DNA from: Symbiodinium natans
Lineage: Eukaryota; Sar; Dinophyceae; Suessiales; Symbiodiniaceae
DNA length: 64,000 nucleotides
Assembly: GCA_905221605.1 (NCBI GenBank)
Contig: CAJNDS010002235.1
Coordinates: 135,001-199,000, forward strand
Reading direction: 5' to 3'
The translations under genes and the position numbers were made by a program. A model generated the notes under the pieces. The model had not been told where the DNA came from. It searched no databases and saw nothing but the letters and a program-made list of their open reading frames with translations. Positions 22,450 to 59,900 of this stretch are shown here, one piece after another (positions within the stretch are counted from its first letter, which is position 1; every line of letters begins with the position of its first letter).

Positions 22450-23704
22450 GAAGAAGAAGCGCTAACACCACACAAGCACACACACACACCAAAGAAACGA
22501 ATCCATCTAACTCAAAGCCTCACGAAAGACCCTTACACTGGCCCATTTTACGTGGCACGACAGGTCGGGGATTCCCCGGTGACCAAGCCCAGCAGCGCCC
22601 CACAAGCGGCTGCTTCAGACTTGCTCAAAGAGCCCCTTACGCCTTAACTAAGGAACGTACCCTAAAGCATACTGAGGAGCTCTAGAAAGTTAAAGGTCTA
22701 TACTCCTTAATTCAGGAGGTTTGGGACTCTCTGGGTGGATGGGCAGATTGAGCACAGGATGGTACTTGGATTTTCTGAGCTTTTCTACGACCTGCGGCTT
22801 TGGGGGCGCAAGGGAAGGCAGAAACCAGCGTCAATGGTTGATGATTGAGGAGCTACTGTATGGCATGCAGTTCTGAACCTAAACCCTAAACCCTAAACCC
22901 TACACCCTAAACCCTAAACCCTATATTTCTGAAGTTGAAGGTTCAGCTTTGGTAGAGAGGTTAGAATTCTAAGGGTTCTGAGGCTATTGGGCAATATGTT
23001 TGCGTCTTCCTGGCCGAAGACTGAAGCAGCAGCACTCCGGGAAATGCCGCAGCGCCAGAGGCAGTGGGGAAGATGAGACAAGAGACGTCCGGAAGCAGAC
23101 GGTTGCTCTTCACTCAGGCAGTCTGGCCCAACTCTGATCCCCTCAAGCCACTTAACCCTAAACCCTAAATCCTGAACCCTGAAGCCACTTCAGCCCCAAA
23201 ATTCTGGATGGGGCTCAGGCGTGGTCTTCTTCGGGCACTGAGTATAAGGTAGAACAAAAGGGGCCCTTTTTTTGGGCTCAACAAGGGCCCATAAGCGGTT
23301 CTAAGCCTGTCAACATGGTTCAGGGCGTCTGGCGTCCTAGAAGGTCCGTGAAGATGACAGCGAGTGCTTGCCGGGGTTTAGGGTTTCGAGCTTCGCGGGT
23401 GCAGGGGCCCAAACAGCCTCGTTGAATGTTTTCTTGGGCCATAAGGAATCGAAACCGTCGAAACCCTAACCCTAAACCCTAAACTTGAGACCCCAAAAGA
23501 GAAAAGCACACAGTGCACCTGGACCCTTACCAGTAGTTCCTGTTTTGAGGTACCTCATCTCCGACCTCATCTCGTGGTTTCTACTACGTCATGTGAACAC
23601 AAGGTACCCGAATAGGAACTACAGCTACGGGGCCCTAAACCTAAACCCTAAACCCTAAACCCTAAACCTTAAAAAGGGCAAAGGATAGAACGTACCACTG
23701 AAAA

Positions 23705-23780
23705 CCCTTGTTGTTGGACCCTGCTGATGAGGTCGACGGGCCCGACTGCCCGTCGTGCAACTTCGATCTCCCACACTTTC
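23705..23780 (-). CDS. Exon-like island (unassigned)
   Basis: Minus-strand reading VWEIEVARRAVGPVDLISRV, an amphipathic coding-like stretch between arrays; possibly part of the channel gene's C-terminal region. Confidence 0.3.
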
Positions 23781-24210
23781 GTTATTTTTTTGGAATTCAG
23801 GGTCCCTACACCCTAGACCCTAAACCCTAAACCCTAAACTAGTTTAGAATGTAGGGCGTAGGGTTTAAGGAATTGAGGGCACTGAGGATTGAGATTTTGG
23901 GACTTCAGGAACTTAGAAAAATGGGGGGGGGGGGGGGGGGATTTAGCAACCTAGGAATTAGGGCCGCAGGGTTTAGGGTTGAGGAATGTAGGGTTCGGGG
24001 TGTAGGGTTTGCGGTATACGGGACATGCCGGGATGATAACCTAGAGCCCTGAAGCGGGTATGCTTTCTCAAAAACAACGACAAAAACTCCCAGCAACCCG
24101 CGATCATGCCTAGTTCATGGTTGGGATAGCAATAAACATGTTTTGAACTCTATTCCTCATTGAGTTTAATTCCCCGTGAAGATGTAAAATGCTACGCCCC
24201 ACTATGACAA

Positions 24211-24292
24211 AACCCTAAACCCTAAACCCTAAACCCTAAACCCTAAACCCTAAACCCTAAACCCTAAACCCTAAACCCTAAACCCTAAACAA
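24211..24292 (+). repeat. Telomere-like array (CCCTAAA)~12
   Basis: Perfect units, the CCCTAAA side of an exon-like island whose other side (from 24425) is TTTAGGG. Confidence 0.95.
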
Positions 24293-24344
24293 AGATTCTA
24301 GGGACTCTAGGGCTTCCGTTCGCCAGACTTTCAACGGTCTCATG

Positions 24345-24405
24345 GTTTCAGTGTCAAGCTTTCCACCACGCGCAGGGCGGCGGAGGACGCCGGCTGGCTA
24401 GCCTT
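24345..24405 (-). CDS. Exon-like island (unassigned)
   Basis: Minus-strand AKASQPASSAALRVVES after a CCCAG acceptor and before a GC (GAAA/GCTTGA) donor. It is bracketed on the plus strand by CCCTAAA (left) and TTTAGGG (right), like the recognised channel exons. Confidence 0.35.
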
Positions 24406-24704
24406 TGCCTGGGCTTTTAGGATGTAGGGTTTAGGGTCTAGGGTCTAGGGTTTAGGGTTTAGGGGTTAGGGGTTAGGGGGTTAGGGTTTAGGGGCTACAT
24501 GTACCGAAAGGAACCCAGATTTACAGGGTTCTTAAGGGACGGGGGTTCAAGGGGGGTCTGTAACCCAAAGGTGCCCTCATACTCCCCACTACTCCCCACT
24601 GGCTCTCTAAGCTTTCCTAAGATTCCCGAGGTACCTACCCCCCATGAAACCCCCCTCCTTTAAGAACCCCATAACACATGAAGGGCTTCCGATTATAAGG
24701 ATGT

Positions 24705-24808
24705 CTTGGGATGTTCTCCCTTATACTAACAGTCCTTCCTAGGGATTCTCGTACCCCCCGATTATAATTCCTACGAAGGACTGTTAGTATAAGGGGGAAC
24801 ATCCCAAG
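24705..24808. mobile_element. Hairpin element, family 1
   Basis: Arms CTTGGGATGTTCTCCCTTAT... and its complement around a short loop (CGTACCCCCCG). Clean example of the family. Confidence 0.8.
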
Positions 24809-25127
24809 GAATGCCCTTTTGGGGGCTCCTGTAAAAATCAGGATGACTGTTACGGTGTATTATATTATTGGGGTGCCCCTATTGTGGGAAATGCCCAGAT
24901 GAAGTAGGGTGCTTGTTGCAAAGGACACCCCACATAAAGGCGGGGTCTCTATGGGCCCTCGCTTGGTCCGCCCATCCATCTGTATATGGGTACTAGTAGG
25001 GACAGAGTGTTCAAGGGGTTCATGCGTCCATGTAGTAGACGCTTCCACCGAAAGGAAGTAATAATGAAATCTTCTTTGCGCCAAGTACTTTTCCTCTACC
25101 CAACTCTACGCAAACACATGCGACAAG

Positions 25128-25225
25128 CCCTAAACCCTAAACCCTAAACCCTAAACCCTAAACCCTAAACCCTAAACCCTATAAGCCCTAAACCCTAAAC
25201 CCTAAACCCTAAAAGCCCTAAACTT
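25128..25225 (+). repeat. Telomere-like array
   Basis: CCCTAAA units with two internal TAAGCCC/AAAGCCC interruptions, directly 5' on the plus strand of the exon at 25241-25294. Confidence 0.95.
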
Positions 25226-25240
25226 GCAGTGGCCAGGCAC

Positions 25241-25294
25241 CTTCAGGTTCGCGTACTGCTCCGCGCGACGCGCGAGCTCCTTCGTGCGCGTGGG
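25241..25294 (-). CDS. Channel gene 1, 3' exon (conserved in paralog)
   Basis: Encodes TKELARRAEQYANLK between a CTGAG acceptor and an AAG/GTGCC donor, phase 0 on both sides. The paralog exon at 57770-57822 reads GLAPRAEQFANMT. It is flanked by CCCTAAA and TTTAGGG arrays. Confidence 0.55.
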
Positions 25295-25321
25295 CTCAGC
25301 ATTGCGGACCGGGGGTGTCCC

Positions 25322-25422
25322 TGGGGTTTAGGGTTTAGGGTTTAGGGTTTGGGGTTTAGGGTTTAGGGTTTAGGGTTTAGGGTTTGGGGTTTAGGGTTTA
25401 GGGTTTAGGGTTTAGGGCTTAG
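25322..25422 (-). repeat. Telomere-like array (TTTAGGG)~14
   Basis: Mostly perfect with TTTGGGG variants; opposite orientation to the array at 25128. Confidence 0.95.
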
Positions 25423-26764
25423 GGACCTTACTCGATGAATGCTAGGGGAATATTGAGGTTTCCGAAAATCGCGGGGGGGGGGGGGGGGGGCGGGGAGTAC
25501 CCTTTACAAAGGTTCCCAAAATAATGGGCTCGGTTTTTTTGAGGTATACAAGGTGTTCCCCTATCCAAGCCCGACTGAGCCGATTGCTCTCTGAAAACCT
25601 GAAGCCTACACGCGCACCCTAAGCAAGAAGGCCGAAACTGCACCCCCCGCCGGAAACTCCTCCGCAAAAAATCCCCTCAAGTCTTGAACCTCTAGCCCTT
25701 CGAGACCCTTTCCTCAACAAACGCAAGACCCAGCCGAGTGCCCCCGGCGGAACTATGGGCTTCAGGGCTTACACTCTAGATGTTTCAAGGGTTTTATACA
25801 GGGCTCGGGCTTTGATTTTTGTTGCTTTTAGGGCCGATTTGGGGGGTTATGTGGGGTTTGGGCTGAGTTAGGGTCAGGGTGTTGATGGAGTGCTGGTTGT
25901 AAGGCTCGAGGGTTTGGGACTTAGGGAACCAGGGCAAAGAGTCCTATAGGGTTGTAGGTATGACACAGCTCAAGCTTGCATAGTTTCACTGATTAACATG
26001 TTTTCAGACAGTTCTATTGGCTTCCATGCCAGACGCGAAAAAGGTATTCAGACGCGCGCAGTCTTCAACGAATACATCTTCTCTTGGCCGTCACGCAAAA
26101 GGCAAGTTTAGGGTTTAGGGATTAGGGTTTAGGGTTTATGGTTTCGGGCTCCTCTAGAAAAGTCAATCCAGGTCTGCTCCCGACGCATGACGCATGACCC
26201 ATGATCCCGAATCCAATTTAATTGTGGCTTAGGGAGGTTTAGGGTTTAGGGTTATCCCTAAATCCGAAACCCTGGTTGGTTGCTAGAGATTGCAATCCTT
26301 CAATGACTTCTGGGTGAAGACACACGCACGGAATGTCTCAACTTTGTGTGCGAAAACTTGCGAAAGAAATCACATTTGTCAACAAGGCCTTCTGGGAAGT
26401 GACCGAGCATGAGCCCATTACAGCCGCGGTATTTGCTTTTGACTCGAGGGTCGCTTCCTATAGGGTCACTAATGCGGCTGCTGATTTAATGGACTTACTT
26501 ACAGGAGAAGTGCATGAAATCTGCTGCCGCTTGAATCAAGAGCGGCCATGAAAGACGTCGTTGACTGTAGTAAAACCCTAAACCTGAACCCGAAACTCGA
26601 AGAACCGAATCATTCGTGTCAGGCACATTCTCGTCTGGTGCTCATCAAAGGGTTTAGAGTTCAGGGTTCAGGGTTACCTGAGCCAACAGAGCTAAGGATG
26701 TTGATAAACGACAACGAAGCTTCGTTTTCCGTAGATTTTTCAGAACCCTCCCCACCCCTCCCTT

Positions 26765-26825
26765 GCAGCTCCTCAATGGCTAATCTCCTGGGCACGCACA
26801 CGTCCGTGACGCGGATGCTTCGCGC
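26765..26825 (-). CDS. Channel gene 1, 3' exon (conserved in paralog)
   Basis: After a GCGCAG acceptor (phase 0) it reads ARSIRVTDVCVPRRLAIEEL. The paralog exon at 58474-58545 reads GVRVTDISVPSARAEIV. The role of this segment, C-terminal to the cyclic-nucleotide domain, is unknown. Confidence 0.55.
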
Positions 26826-27295
26826 CTGCGCAAGCCAAAAGGGTTCATGTTCCCAAATCTAATCGATGACATACGTACTCGGAACCACTCGGAACCCTAA
26901 ACCCTAAAACCTAAACCCTAAACCCTACACCCTAAACCCTAAACCCTAAACCCCAACCCGAAACCCAAAACCCTAAACCCTAACAGACCATCTAGTGATC
27001 TTGTACTTTGGGTGGGCCGAAGTCATACCCGGTGGGAGTAATATAGGGGCCTTCATAATTAGAATCGGATTTTGGGGGTTACTACAGTGTGACTATAAAG
27101 GGACCATAAGGGAATATTATTGGCAATTATTCCGGCAAACCCTAAACCCTAAACCCTAAACCCTAAACCCTAAACCCTAAGCTCTATAAACCCTAAACCC
27201 CTCTATTACAGCTTGGCCTAAAGCCGGGGGACTTCTCGGCTCACACGTCTGTCATGACGAGGGGGGGCCCCGCGCTCTGAAGTTTGCGGCTTTGG

Positions 27296-27432
27296 GGTTT
27301 GGGGTTTAGGGTTTAGGGTTTAGGGTTTGGGGTTTGGGGTTTGGGGTTTGGGGTTGGGGTTTAGGGTTTATAGGGTTTATAGGGTTTACAGGGTTTGTAG
27401 GGTTTATAGGGTTATTAGGGTTTAGGGTTAGT
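27296..27432 (-). repeat. Telomere-like array with GGGTTTATA variant block
   Basis: TTTAGGG and TTTGGGG units pass into a run of the 9-mer TAGGGTTTA. Confidence 0.9.
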
Positions 27433-28121
27433 TTCCTGAAAGACTCCCTTCACGTCAGGGTGGTCGGAGCCCTGACTATGATTTCGGGGCATGAGTGGGG
27501 GGCAGAAGGATGCCGTCCCAAAGTTATTTCAAAAAGGTTCTCAAAGCCCAGGAAGCTGCAGAAATTGAAATGAGGGCAGAGAGATCTTGCTGTGAGCTCT
27601 TTTCAATCGAGCTGAAAAATGTGGCAGAGAGTGCTTGACTTCAGCGAAACTGTTTGAGAGACTATTTCACTGCAGCAAAAAGAGTAGAGGTAGCTCAAAC
27701 CACACTCCCGACGCAAACTTCTTAATTATTCTGCAGAGGCAGACAAGAGCAAGATATTTGGGGGGGGGGGGGGGGGGGGTTCCGACAATATCGGGGGTCC
27801 CATAATCAGGATTTGAGTGTTTGGGGAAGGGGGGGGGGGGGGTATATTAGGGTACCCCAATTTTTCATAAAACCCAATTTCCTTTCTTCAGACCCTAATT
27901 CTTCCAGCAACCCCAAAACATGTCCTTGTGAGAGCGGACTTTTGTAAACATGCTTGAAGGTTCATACCCTAAACCCTAAACCCTAAACCCTGAACCCTGA
28001 ACCCTGAACCCTGAACCCTGAAATAAACCCTAACCCAAAACCTAAGCATGTACGGTTTGAGAGCTATTGGTGGCTGTGTGAGTTGCCACCCGCTTATAGC
28101 TGCAGATCTCCGCATCGTGCA

Positions 28122-28239
28122 ACCCAGAGGGTCCATTTGTATTGCTATTACGAATTAAATAAGGTACTCAAAAAATATACTAAATAGAGTTTTGGGGTAC
28201 CTACTTCCATAATAGTAGTACAAATGGACCCTCTGGGTA
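28122..28239. mobile_element. Hairpin element, family 4 (uninterrupted copy)
   Basis: Ends ACCCAGAGGGTCCATTTGTA and TACAAATGGACCCTCTGGGT are perfect inverted repeats. It serves as the reference for the interrupted copy at 34611-34815. Confidence 0.85.
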
Positions 28240-28307
28240 CTCATGAGCATCCAGACACCCTAAACCCTAAACCCTAAACCCTAAACCCTAAACCCTAAAC
28301 CCTAAAC

Positions 28308-28371
28308 CTCTGTCTCCGCCTCCTGGCTTTCGATCTCGCCAATGAGAAGAATGCCCAGAACCTCCACGCTC
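28308..28371 (-). CDS. Channel gene 1, exon after cNMP domain (tentative)
   Basis: Reads SVEVLGILLIGEIESQEAET on the minus strand. The donor GAG/GTTTAGGG would be made by the telomere repeat itself. The paralog island at 59620-59658 shares VLGIL.LG, in the same order relative to neighbouring exons. Confidence 0.45.
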
Positions 28372-29105
28372 AGGATTTATGTAGGAGTTTAGTTTATTAT
28401 GGAAATATGATTTATTATGGAATTGTATTTTATTATGAATTATAATCTATTATGGAGTTATCGTTTATTATGGAAATATAATTTATGATGGAATTATAGG
28501 GTACTATACCGTATTAAGAACTGTTAGCATCAGATGGAACATTCGAAGGTACATACCTTCTGTTCGATTAAAGATTCAGGGTACCGAGGGCACTCCCACA
28601 ACACTGCAACGATCAGGAGAATCATCCCGATTAAGGACTCTTAGAAAAAGGGGGAACATCCCAAACCATGCCCCGCAGGAGATGCCTGCACGCCCTTAAA
28701 ATGCCCACTGCCTCCGGGGTTTAGGGTTTAGGGTTTAGGGTTTGGGGTTTAGGGTTTGGGGTTTAGGGTTTGGGGTTTAGGAACAAAGTACCCCTTTCCT
28801 CCCATGGCACGTCCCTCCCACGCGCCCTCCACGCAGGTGAGGTCAAGTTGCAACACGACGCTACTGCCGCTTACAACCCATCCTTGCATGGGGCCGGGTA
28901 TCTGCCAGGATCTATACGATAACCTTACACCCTTTGGGGCCGCAGCGTAGGTGGCAACAGGCTTAGGGTTTAGGGTTGGCAAGTTGGGTTTAGGGTTTAA
29001 CACGACAAGAGGCGCCCCTCAGGGCTCTAGGGAAGGGCGCAGACTAGGGATGTTTGTGCAAGCCCTGCGACTCAAGTTCAGCTGAACCCTGACACCCTGC
29101 CGGGC

Positions 29106-54623
<25,518 letters not shown>

Positions 54624-56999
54624 GGCATTTTTGGGTCAGGGGGAGTTTAGGGTTTAGGGTTTAGGGTTTAGAGTTTAGGGTTTAGGGTTTAGGGTTTAGT
54701 GCATTTTTTTTTTGGGGGGGGGGGTTAGAATTCAGGCTGTTGGCTGCAGGTTTAGGATCTCGAGGTTTTTCAGGGTGTAGGGCGTAGGGTGTTCTTTGAT
54801 GCTTAACCAGGTTCTATCGGGTTCCGGAGTTCTGTGTCGGATGTTTAGTTGTAGCATCTGGGGCATAGGGCTTGCTACACCCCGAAAACAACACTGCGCA
54901 GCCAAATGGGGCTGTAGACTCTTGACGCCTGAGCCCTACACTCTGATAAACAGGTTGCAAGCAGTTTAGTACACCCCCAAGCCCTAAAACCCAAACCCTA
55001 AACCCCAAACCCTAAACGGTTTCATTTTTTTGTGGGGGGCCCTCAGCGTGCAAGGTTAGAGGGTGCCAAGAGTGTTTTGCGACGAAATGTACTTTCGGGT
55101 TTCAAGATTTGCAGGCGCCAGGAGTTTAGGAGCACTTGGGCTTGATAAGGAATCCTGAAGAGAAAGCACTCCTTTTTTTCTGGTTCTTGGAGATATTAAT
55201 ATGTATAAACAAACACAAAGTACCTATGTACGCATTTACATGTGTGTGTTATACCTTATACCACGGAACGCAAAGCCCTGTTGTGCATCTTCCTTGTATA
55301 AAGGTGTATGTAGGCTACTTTACTTGGAGGTTCATCGTACTTGTTAACCAGTTATGACTGTACTTTTAGCTATACTTATAACCATATTAGGGCACTTAAG
55401 GGGCTTATAAGGGGGCTATAAGTACAGTTATAATTAGGGTTTAGGGTTTAGGGTTTAAAATTTATAGGGTTTAGGGTTTAATAAGTACCACGCACCTCCC
55501 AGGGGTATGGAGATGCGCGGCTTGCTGGCCTTGGTGGCTCCGTGTCCTCTTGCGGTTTTGGGCTGGGAGTCAAGGGTTGGTAAGTCCGGCGGCCTGGGCT
55601 CCAGAATCTTGCCTTGGACTTTCAGAAAGTCTTAGGGTTTAGGGTTTAGGGTTTAGGGTTTAGGGTTTAGGGTTTAGGGTTTAGGTTTAGGGTTTAGGGT
55701 TTAGGGCGATAAACTCCTGAGAGCCCTAAACCCAGAACGGGTGGCTGTCCCGGCCCAGGCCTCTTTGGGTGAAGGTGTGGCGCAGTGGCACGATGGCACC
55801 ATGGCCATTGCGCAAGGCAACCTGAACCTTGACCCGATACCCGAAACCCTACAACCGAACACCCCTCCTACATCCTTAACACATTCTAAGACCACCCCCC
55901 CCAAGCCCTAAACCTCAGACCCCCAACTCTATACTAAGTCTGAAACCCCCACAGAAGCCTGAGCAACAAATCCAAGCGAGCAACCGAAGCCCCGAACCCC
56001 TCAACCTGTCGCCCCAATGAGTCGAGACAACGTGAAACCGGCATGTCTGCTAAAACCAGAATTCCTCGACCCAAGAGTAAGCTGAGGAATAAAAAGCATG
56101 CCCTTTTGGGTTTCAAGGGCATACAAGGGAGCCAAAACCGCCCCAAAAAAGGGAATCAGGGCCGGTGTACGTCGTGGTTTTTCAGGGGGTTGAGAACGGG
56201 ACCATAGCCCTGTTCGAAAGGGAATAAGGGCTACTGGGCATACTAAACCCCACAGAGATGCTTCAACCCGAAACCCCCGCCCCAACAGAACAGGGTCTGC
56301 AGGGTTTACGGTTTTGATAAGGCTTACCTGGACCCCCAACGTATGCAAAAATAAACGGCCGAAAAGCCCTTAAAAAGGGCTGTGATTTACATGTTTTGGG
56401 GGTTGAGGTGTAGGGTTTGTGTTAGGTTTAGGGTTTAGGGTTCAGGGTTTATGGGGTTTAGGGTTCTTATAGGGGTTTGACGGGGCATCCTCTGGAAACG
56501 TGCTCTTTCTGCAATGCAGGCCGGGGCGGCTTCGGAGTGAGTAGTGAGACTGCGCAATCCTTCTCCGGGATGCGACTCCCACGTGAAAGAACTACTTAAA
56601 GGATCAGGGGACTTAGTAAGTAGGGTTGAGGGTTTAGGGTTAGGGGTTAGGGGTTAGGGGTTAGGGTTAGGGGTTAGGGTTTAGGGTGTAGAGTAGTACT
56701 TCAAGGATCAGGGCAGGTTGCAGGTGAATTTCAGTGCATGTTTAAGCAAGCCATAGCCACGCACCAAAACGAACCCTACCTCCTCGACCCCAAGCCCTAA
56801 AGACCCGAAGCCCTACTGAAGACAAACCTCGCGACCGCATGAGGGTAGCTTTCCGACTCTGGGTCCCGTTTTGGGTCCTCATTATAGAGGGTGCCAGAGT
56901 ATATAGGGGGACCCCCCCAAAAAACGGATTTAGGGACCCTAAACCCTACACCCTAAACCCTAAACCCTAAACCCTAAACCCTAAACCCCAAACCCTACT

Positions 57000-59900
57000 T
57001 TAGAGAGCTACCCATCATTGATTTTCTCACTTTCGTCGGACCGTGCTACGCACGGAAGCTGACACCTTCGACTCCGTCCCCGATGATGCTTTGGATCTCC
57101 TCGGGGCTCCACATTTTCCAAAGGGTTTAGGTTTCAGGGTTTAGGGTTTAGGGCTTCCTGGACCCTCAGTGGTGGCTTTTTTTAATGGGACATCGAGTTC
57201 TCATGAATTGAGCCTTAGAAGTTTTCAGAAGGAAAGAAGGTGCCCTCCCCCCCCAAAACGGAACTACAACTCTTGGGTCTGCAGCAAGTTGCTTAGCTTG
57301 CTTCGGGAACATCAGGCTAACCCTGCTTCGCAGTATGGCGTATGTAGACAAGAACACTGCCATAACCAAGGATCAAGGTAACTTTGGCTAATGCTTAGGC
57401 TCCCCCAAGCCCGAAGCCCTAAACCCTACACCCCTAAGACTCTCAACCCTAAACCCTAAACCCCTAAACCCCTAAACCCCTAAACCCCTAAACCCCTAAA
57501 CCCCTAAACCCCTCGACCCCTAAACCCCTAAACCCCTAAACCTCTAAACCCCTAAACCCCTCAACCCCTAAACCCCTAAACCCCTAGACCCCTAAACCCC
57601 TAAACCCCTAAACCCCTCACCCCCTAAACCCCTAAACCCCTAAACCCCTAAACCCCTAAACCCCTAAACCCCTAAACCCCTAAACCCCTCAACCCCTAAA
57701 CCCCTAAACCCCTAAACCCCTAAACCCCTAAACTCTAAACCCTCAACCCCTCTTGAGCACTTCAATCCCGGCGTCATGTTGGCGAACTGCTCCGCGCGTG
57801 GGGCAAGCCCGGACAGTGGGATCTCACCTTGGCTTCAGGTTGCTTGGGATTAGAGGGTTTGGGGTTTAGGGTTTAGGGGTTTAGGGGTTTAGGGGTTTAG
57901 GGGTTTAGGGGTTTAGGGGTTTAGGGGTTTAGGGGTTTAGGGTTTAGGGTTTAGGGTTTAGGGTTTAGGGCATGTTGAGAAGTCCTCCGCACCAATATCC
58001 TAAGTAAAGGAATTGCGGGCACATATTCTTTACACACTTGTATCAAGGATCCCCATATGACTTTATCCAGGGATGTGAAGTCTTGGCGCTGGGGTTCGAT
58101 GTCTGTTTTTAGAGGTTTTCGATTTAAGGGGCTTTAGGGGGCTCCTGTGGTATTCCAGGTATCGTGACCCATGAAAGTCCGAAACTGAGGGCGGCCTCTT
58201 CAGAAGAGACCACAACGCCAGACGCGGCCGCACATGAGCAAGTTTTCAGAGGCGCAAGACCCAGCACCCCCCCATCCCAAAAGCCAAACAAAAAATCTCG
58301 CCAACCCAAAGCACTAAACCGCCTGTGCTAACACAACCCCAAACCCTAAACCCTCAACCAACCTTTAGGGTTTAGGGTTTAGGGTTTATAGGGTATAGGT
58401 ATAGGGTTTAGGGTTTAGGGTTTCCTCTACCCCAAACCCCCCCCCCCCCCCCCCCCCCCCCAAAAAAAACGACAATCTCAGCCCGGGCGCTGGGTACGGA
58501 GATATCAGTGACACGGACGCCCTGATGCTCCAGGGCCTCGATCTCCTTTTGTCGGACTTAACGGGGATTTAAAGAGGGGCTGACAGGGGTTTAATGAGGG
58601 TTTCGAACAGAGACCATCTGGGGAAGGTTTCAAATAGGGAGGGTTTATGCGCGTTTACAGGGGCTTGAACATTTGGAGGGTAGTGTGAAGTAGGGCTATA
58701 ATTCTTGTAGCTGTAAGCCCACGATTCTTCAGGGTAAGTAGGACCCTACTTATCCCTACCCATGATCCTCCAAGGTAGGGGGGGGGGGGAGGGTTGTAGA
58801 GGTTTAGGGCGGCGGGTTGAAGCGGCTCGGATTCTGGCTTCGTTTTTGTAGGGATTCAGCGTTTAGGGGTTACAGCGTTTAAGGGTTTATCGGGTCCGCC
58901 GGGGTTTGGAGGGTTTATAGGGTTCAGGGTCTGCAGATTGTTTACAGGCTTTATTCGGCTTCAGGGTATGTAAATTACAGGGTTTAGAGCTTGGGGTGCA
59001 TGGCTCGTGTTTTTTGAGAATTTAGGGCAGTTTAGGGTGTATGGCTCAGGGTGTTTTTAGGCGGGAGTTTAGGGCAGTTTAGGCTTCGGGTTTTGGGCTT
59101 CGAGGTCGAGTTCCTTTCTTCGAAGTGGCCGGGGTACCGCGGTGCATACCTAAAGGCTCCAATGCAGTTCCTTTCTGGGTTGATTATAGGGAGTTCTAGT
59201 ATACCCCAAAAAAAGTACTACATGGGAGCCTTTGGGTAAGCTATCTCATACCCTCAACACCAACCCTCGCTAACCCTCAACACTAAGCCCCTCCACCTCA
59301 AAACACACGCAGACACACACACACACACACACATCGAAACAGAATGCGCTTCCAGCCTAGCCTCCCACCCCTTGCGCATCCTCGTGAAACTCCCGGAGGC
59401 CCTTTGCGTCCCATATCTGCTGCCTCTTAAACGGCTAAACCCTAAACCCTAAACCCTATCACCCTATCACCCTATCACCCTATCACCCTATCACCCTATC
59501 ACCCTATCACCCTATCACCCTATCACCCTATCACCCTATCACCCTATCACCCTAAACCCTAAACCTCAACCCCTACCCCCCTCCCCCCCCACCTAAGCAC
59601 CGGGGTCTCAAGTTCTGAGCTGCAACCCGGCTGCCCCTAAGATGAGGATGCCCAAGACCTTGCCGGGATTTGGGTTTAGGGTTTAGGGTTTAGGGTTTAG
59701 GGTTTAGGGTTTAGGGTTTAGGGTTTAGGGTTTAGGGTTTAGGGTTTAGGGTTTAGGGTTTAGGGTTTAGGGTTTAGGGTTTATAGGCTTGGGGTGCGGG
59801 AGGTTAGTGCTGCTGAGGGCGCGGATTCTTTCTTTGGAGGGGGGAACGGCTTCTTGCCCTTGGTTAGCGGCATTTGGCACGCTCGGTTGAGGAACAGCCT

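Noticed and set aside
26333-26551. Plus-strand 72-residue frame (KLAKEITFVNKAFWEV...)
   Set aside because: Reads like protein, but it is alone on the plus strand inside a minus-strand gene, without splice mates or relatives in the window; left unannotated.
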